From: a virus
Virus record (IMG/VR): IMGVR_UViG_3300031951_009668
Location: 1 to 31,917 of that record
Reading direction: 5' to 3' (one strand)
DNA length: 31,917 nucleotides
Below, in pieces: positions 29,407 to 31,917 of the stretch. The notes under the pieces are model-generated. The model saw nothing but the letters and a program-made list of their open reading frames with translations. It had not been told where the DNA came from and searched no databases. How positions within the stretch are numbered: position 1 is the first letter of the stretch; every line of letters starts with the position of its first letter. A program made the translations under genes and the position numbers.

Positions 29407-29985
29407 ATGATAAAGTTAAAATCATTAATAAAAGAAAGTTTTGTACAAGAAGCTGTAACATGGCTATTTGTAAATGTGGCTATATTTGTAATTAGTCAGG
29501 TCATAAGAGGTATCAGAAATAAATCCGAATATAAAAATTATACACAAGAACCACATATAAAATGGTTAGACAGAATTGGTAATAATACTAATTTTAATAA
29601 ATACGTTTACTTTACACTTAAAAATGATAAAAAAATAAAAGAGTTTGAGGCGGAATTTGAAAAATTAAAAGATACCAAACAATATATGAAACAAAAAAGT
29701 TTAGATTGGGATAAGTTTCAATATGAAAAATCATTAGTTAGTAAATGGTTAAGTTCTAAAATAGCACAAGAAGAATTAGAAAAAACATTCAAAGAAATAC
29801 ACCCTGATAAAAACGAAAATAGTAAAGATATTCCATTAAAAAACGGATTAACAATAAGCTATAAACAATGGAAAAATAATATAACTAGAGAAGCTGTTAA
29901 AGAATGGACTGGTGTGTTGAGTGATGGTACTACAAAAAAGTTTATAAATAAATTTGCACAACAACAAGGATTACCAACCATATGA
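29407..29985 (+). CDS. Leader-bearing membrane protein 8
   Basis: The start is placed at the ATG at 29407, giving MIKLKSLIKE (L-I-K-E) and 192 residues; an upstream in-frame ATG at 29320 would add 29 residues lying entirely inside the previous gene. After the leader comes a hydrophobic helix (VTWLFVNVAIFVISQVI) and then a long lysine/glutamate-rich helical domain. A leader followed by a membrane-inserting helix would fit an injected protein that acts at the host membrane. The last bases overlap the next start. Confidence 0.6.
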   Translation: MIKLKSLIKESFVQEAVTWLFVNVAIFVISQVIRGIRNKSEYKNYTQEPHIKWLDRIGNNTNFNKYVYFTLKNDKKIKEFEAEFEKLKDTKQYMKQKSLDWDKFQYEKSLVSKWLSSKIAQEELEKTFKEIHPDKNENSKDIPLKNGLTISYKQWKNNITREAVKEWTGVLSDGTTKKFINKFAQQQGLPTI

Positions 29986-30794
29986 TAAACGAATGTATTA
30001 TTGTATCCAAAGAAGTTGGAGATAAGTTTATCTTAGCTAAAAATAGAGATAGAGCTTACAATCCATCTTTAGAAATTGTTCACACTATTATAGATGGTGT
30101 GGAAGTTGCATACCTACATGATTTAGTAACTGACTGGAGTGAAGGATTAAACGAAAAAGGAATTGGAGTAGTTAATTCAGCACTATTGGTTGGACATGAT
30201 GAGGCTGAGCATAAGATTGTAAAGAAAGGTGGTAAGCCTGGTCCTGACGGTGATAAGATGAGAAATATCATCAAACAACCTACACTAAAAGATGCTCTTA
30301 AAGCAACAATTACATACAAAGGTAAAAGTGGATTATCTCTCAAAGGTCACACATTCATATCTTCACCAAAACATATGATTAGTGTAGAAACTACATCTAA
30401 ACATAAACCTGATATTAAATTACAAAATACCGAATCACCCGTTGTTCGTACAAATCACGGACATATGTTTACCGATGCGGGATATACACATGGTGAGAAA
30501 TACCTAAGTTCAAAGATGAGAAAAATATCAGCTGAAAAATCAGTTGATAAAGTTGAAGATTGGACAGAAATTGCACAGGCTATGAGAAAAGAGTTCTTTC
30601 CAAATAGACCTCAATTGAATATGAAAAGAGATACAAAAGAAATGTCTACATCATCTCAAACGGTAATGAATCTTACCGACCGTATATTACAAATTACTTA
30701 TTTCAAAGATAAGGTAAAAGAATTCAAAGGTATAAACAATCAATTACCAAAAGGATACCAACCTAAGATTAAAATTGAGATAATCTCAGTTTAA
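29982..30794 (+). CDS. Ntn-hydrolase-like protein (C45/C59/NRDE type) with MINE-C start
   Basis: The 270-residue protein starts M-I-N-E-C5. Cys5 followed by a beta strand and then FILAKNRDRAY (residues 16-26) is the N-terminal-nucleophile layout of acyltransferase/choloylglycine-hydrolase relatives, where Cys becomes the first residue and a following Arg (R22) assists. Further matches are SEGLNEKGIGVVNSAL (53-68) and RTNHGH (156-161), like the Asn-His element of C45 enzymes. These enzymes hydrolyse or transfer linear amides. Activation requires removal of the residues before Cys. Here those residues form an I-N-E cut site like the ends of the neighbouring leaders. Confidence 0.65.
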   Translation: MINECIIVSKEVGDKFILAKNRDRAYNPSLEIVHTIIDGVEVAYLHDLVTDWSEGLNEKGIGVVNSALLVGHDEAEHKIVKKGGKPGPDGDKMRNIIKQPTLKDALKATITYKGKSGLSLKGHTFISSPKHMISVETTSKHKPDIKLQNTESPVVRTNHGHMFTDAGYTHGEKYLSSKMRKISAEKSVDKVEDWTEIAQAMRKEFFPNRPQLNMKRDTKEMSTSSQTVMNLTDRILQITYFKDKVKEFKGINNQLPKGYQPKIKIEIISV

Positions 30795-30815
30795 TCCCAA
30801 CTTTTCCTGATATAC

Positions 30816-30824
30816 ATATTTATA
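30816..30824 (+). promoter_or_regulatory. Candidate late-promoter element ATATTTATA
   Basis: The exact motif lies 22 nt before the ATG at 30847, in the gap preceding the virion-like genes. Confidence 0.6.
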
Positions 30825-30846
30825 GACATACATTAAAAGAATTAGT

Positions 30847-31239
30847 ATGTCAACAGATTTCGAGTTATTTAAGGGTAAAAATCTAAGTTCCCTATTTGAA
30901 GATATTTACAACAACCAAGTATCTAAAAAACAAAAAATATCTTCTCTTATAGAAGAATTGAAGAAAATGGTAAAACATGCAGGCGATGTTGCTACGGTAG
31001 GACCTGTACTTCAAGGATTAATTGATTCATCGGTAAAAAATGATGACCAATTAGTGAAACTTGCATCAATTGCACAAAAGATTGTAGCGGCTGAAAAGAA
31101 AAGTGAGGGACAAGAAGGATTCCTTACTGAGTTTGAAAAAAATCAACTTCTTAGAGAATTAGAAGAAACTAAACAAGAAGTAGAAAGAGTAGATGATTTA
31201 GAATTTGAATTGGAAGAACTTAAAAAAGCGGTAAAGTAA
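30847..31239 (+). CDS. Conserved phage protein with C-terminal coiled coil
   Basis: The 130-residue protein has the pattern LFKGKNLSSLFEDIYNNQ, then a helical middle (DVATVGPVLQGLIDSSVKND, DQLVKLASIAQKIV) and an acidic coiled coil at the C-terminus (ELEETKQEVERVDDLEFELE). I recall this arrangement from T4-like marine phages, where the gene precedes a baseplate or virion gene. It is probably structural or an assembly factor. The next gene starts 1 nt after its stop, and a candidate late promoter lies upstream. Confidence 0.6.
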   Translation: MSTDFELFKGKNLSSLFEDIYNNQVSKKQKISSLIEELKKMVKHAGDVATVGPVLQGLIDSSVKNDDQLVKLASIAQKIVAAEKKSEGQEGFLTEFEKNQLLRELEETKQEVERVDDLEFELEELKKAVK

Positions 31240-31240
31240 T

Positions 31241-31917
31241 ATGGCAATACAAAATTCTACAATATCAACAAATATTGTTGCGCAAGGTAATGAAAAAGCA
31301 AGAAGCACGCCAGGCACAGGTGTAGTTTATTCTGTAATATTAGATGAAAATCATCCTAGAATAAAAAACTCAGAAAATATTGAAGAAAAAACACAATTAG
31401 TTGGAGCTATTGAATTCAGATATACCGGTCTTACTCAAAATAATGAAAAAAATTTACCTTTAGCATTCCCATCTGAAAAGGTAATTAAAAGTTTACCTGT
31501 TAGAAATGAGGTAGTAGAAATCATTAGTACAGGTGGTGGTAATACGTTATATAGAAGAATTGGAGCAGAACAAACACCAAACATTAATTCAGATCCTGAA
31601 TATATTAAAAAAACTTATCCAGCAGTTCAGGAACAAAACTCATCTACTGATTATAAAATTGTAGAAAATACAGGTCTTCCAAAATCAACTAATTCAAGTC
31701 AAAATAAATTTGATGGATTTGGTGATTATTTTAGTCCACAAAAAGGAATTCATAAATTAAAATTGTTTGAAGGTGATAGTATTATAGAATCTAGATTTGG
31801 ACAATCTATAAGGTTTTCAGCTTATAATAATGATAGAAATGAATTTTCACCATCAATCATTATAAGAAATTCAGAAAATTCAAATTCAAGACAAAATCTT
31901 ATAACTGTAACAACAAT
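31241..31917 (+). CDS. Virion/baseplate-hub-like protein, 3' truncated by the window edge
   Basis: An open frame from the ATG at 31241 runs to the end of the window. It begins MAIQNSTISTNIVAQGN and contains GVVYSVILDE, VGAIEFRYTGL, PSEKVIKSLPVRNEVVEII, and later KLFEGDSIIESRFGQSIRFS followed by SIIIRNSEN. The EGD-x-I-x-x-x-RFG-x-SIRF element followed by an IIRN strand is familiar from structural proteins of T4-like marine phages, sometimes annotated as baseplate hub or OB-fold protein. The exact role is not certain. It starts 1 nt after the preceding gene. Confidence 0.5.
   Translation, partial: MAIQNSTISTNIVAQGNEKARSTPGTGVVYSVILDENHPRIKNSENIEEKTQLVGAIEFRYTGLTQNNEKNLPLAFPSEKVIKSLPVRNEVVEIISTGGGNTLYRRIGAEQTPNINSDPEYIKKTYPAVQEQNSSTDYKIVENTGLPKSTNSSQNKFDGFGDYFSPQKGIHKLKLFEGDSIIESRFGQSIRFSAYNNDRNEFSPSIIIRNSENSNSRQNLITVTT

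Noticed and set aside
1205-30343. Many minus-strand open frames of 60-98 codons
   Set aside because: All lie opposite convincing + strand genes, have compositions typical of antisense translation of AT-rich genes, and show no recognisable motifs or start context.
1-31917. tRNA genes, CRISPR arrays, insertion sequences, integrase or attachment sites
   Set aside because: Reading both strands showed no cloverleaf with conserved T-arm, no regularly spaced direct repeats and no transposase or integrase motifs.

Overview
The window reads as part of the genome of a large, strictly lytic, T4-like tailed phage infecting a member of the Bacteroidota. The phage assignment rests on a PhoH-type ATPase, a gp55-like late sigma factor, thymidylate synthase, a UV-damage endonuclease, a phage ferritin-like (DUF5856-type) protein, many small tightly packed ORFs with TAATG or ATGA overlaps, and a C-terminal gene resembling a baseplate or virion component. 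The host assignment rests on four TTTGG-N19-TA(T)(A/C)TTT(G/A) promoters of the Bacteroidota -33/-7 type, on several Bacteroidota-style lipoproteins and on a TonB-dependent receptor paired with a surface lipoprotein. All credible genes lie on the + strand and the DNA is AT-rich throughout.

Layout. (1) 1-10355 is a replication, nucleotide and regulation region: phoH (5' truncated), a GIY-YIG nuclease-like protein, a deoxynucleotidase-like HAD protein, a lipoprotein, an HD phosphohydrolase, an Hsp20 chaperone behind a structured leader, a membrane coiled-coil protein with paired calcium loops, UV endonuclease, thyA, a cupin, a peptide-deformylase-like protein that has lost its active site, and finally gp55. 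(2) 10374-20204 holds a ferritin-like protein, two CsgG-like envelope proteins, two large exported proteins with dockerin-like plus cohesin-like C-terminal halves (one also with a C-type lectin domain), two tandem lipoprotein paralogues, a set of small membrane proteins including a holin-like one, a zinc-ribbon protein and a DUF2589-type pair. (3) 20204-26864 contains two leader-bearing small proteins, a TonB-dependent receptor translationally coupled to a beta-helix lipoprotein, and two exported beta-barrel-like proteins with extreme low-complexity segments. (4) 26891-31917 contains a membrane protein, a run of small proteins that share an N-terminal leader, an Ntn-hydrolase-like protein, and the start of a virion gene.

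Three patterns tie the window together. First, eight otherwise unrelated proteins begin with the same roughly 10-residue leader, M-I-[KSL]-L-x-x-[IL]-[IL]-x-E, ending in the [IL]-x-E site used by T4 gp21-type prohead proteases. This looks like a capsid-targeting signal marking proteins to be packaged and injected. A ninth protein begins M-I-N-E-C, where the same cut would free the catalytic cysteine of an Ntn hydrolase. Second, an ATATTTATA element sits 14-22 nt before seven gene starts, and farther upstream of two more, commonly fused to the U-tract of a terminator. It is a candidate late promoter read by the gp55-like factor in this window. Third, an unusually large block of exported genes (lectin, cohesin-like, CsgG-like, lipoproteins, TonB receptor, barrels) suggests that this phage rebuilds the host envelope during infection, or carries some of these proteins on the virion. 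The TonB receptor start codon is buried in a 21-bp hairpin, which suggests dedicated control.

Functions are inferred from recognisable motifs only; no database search was run.
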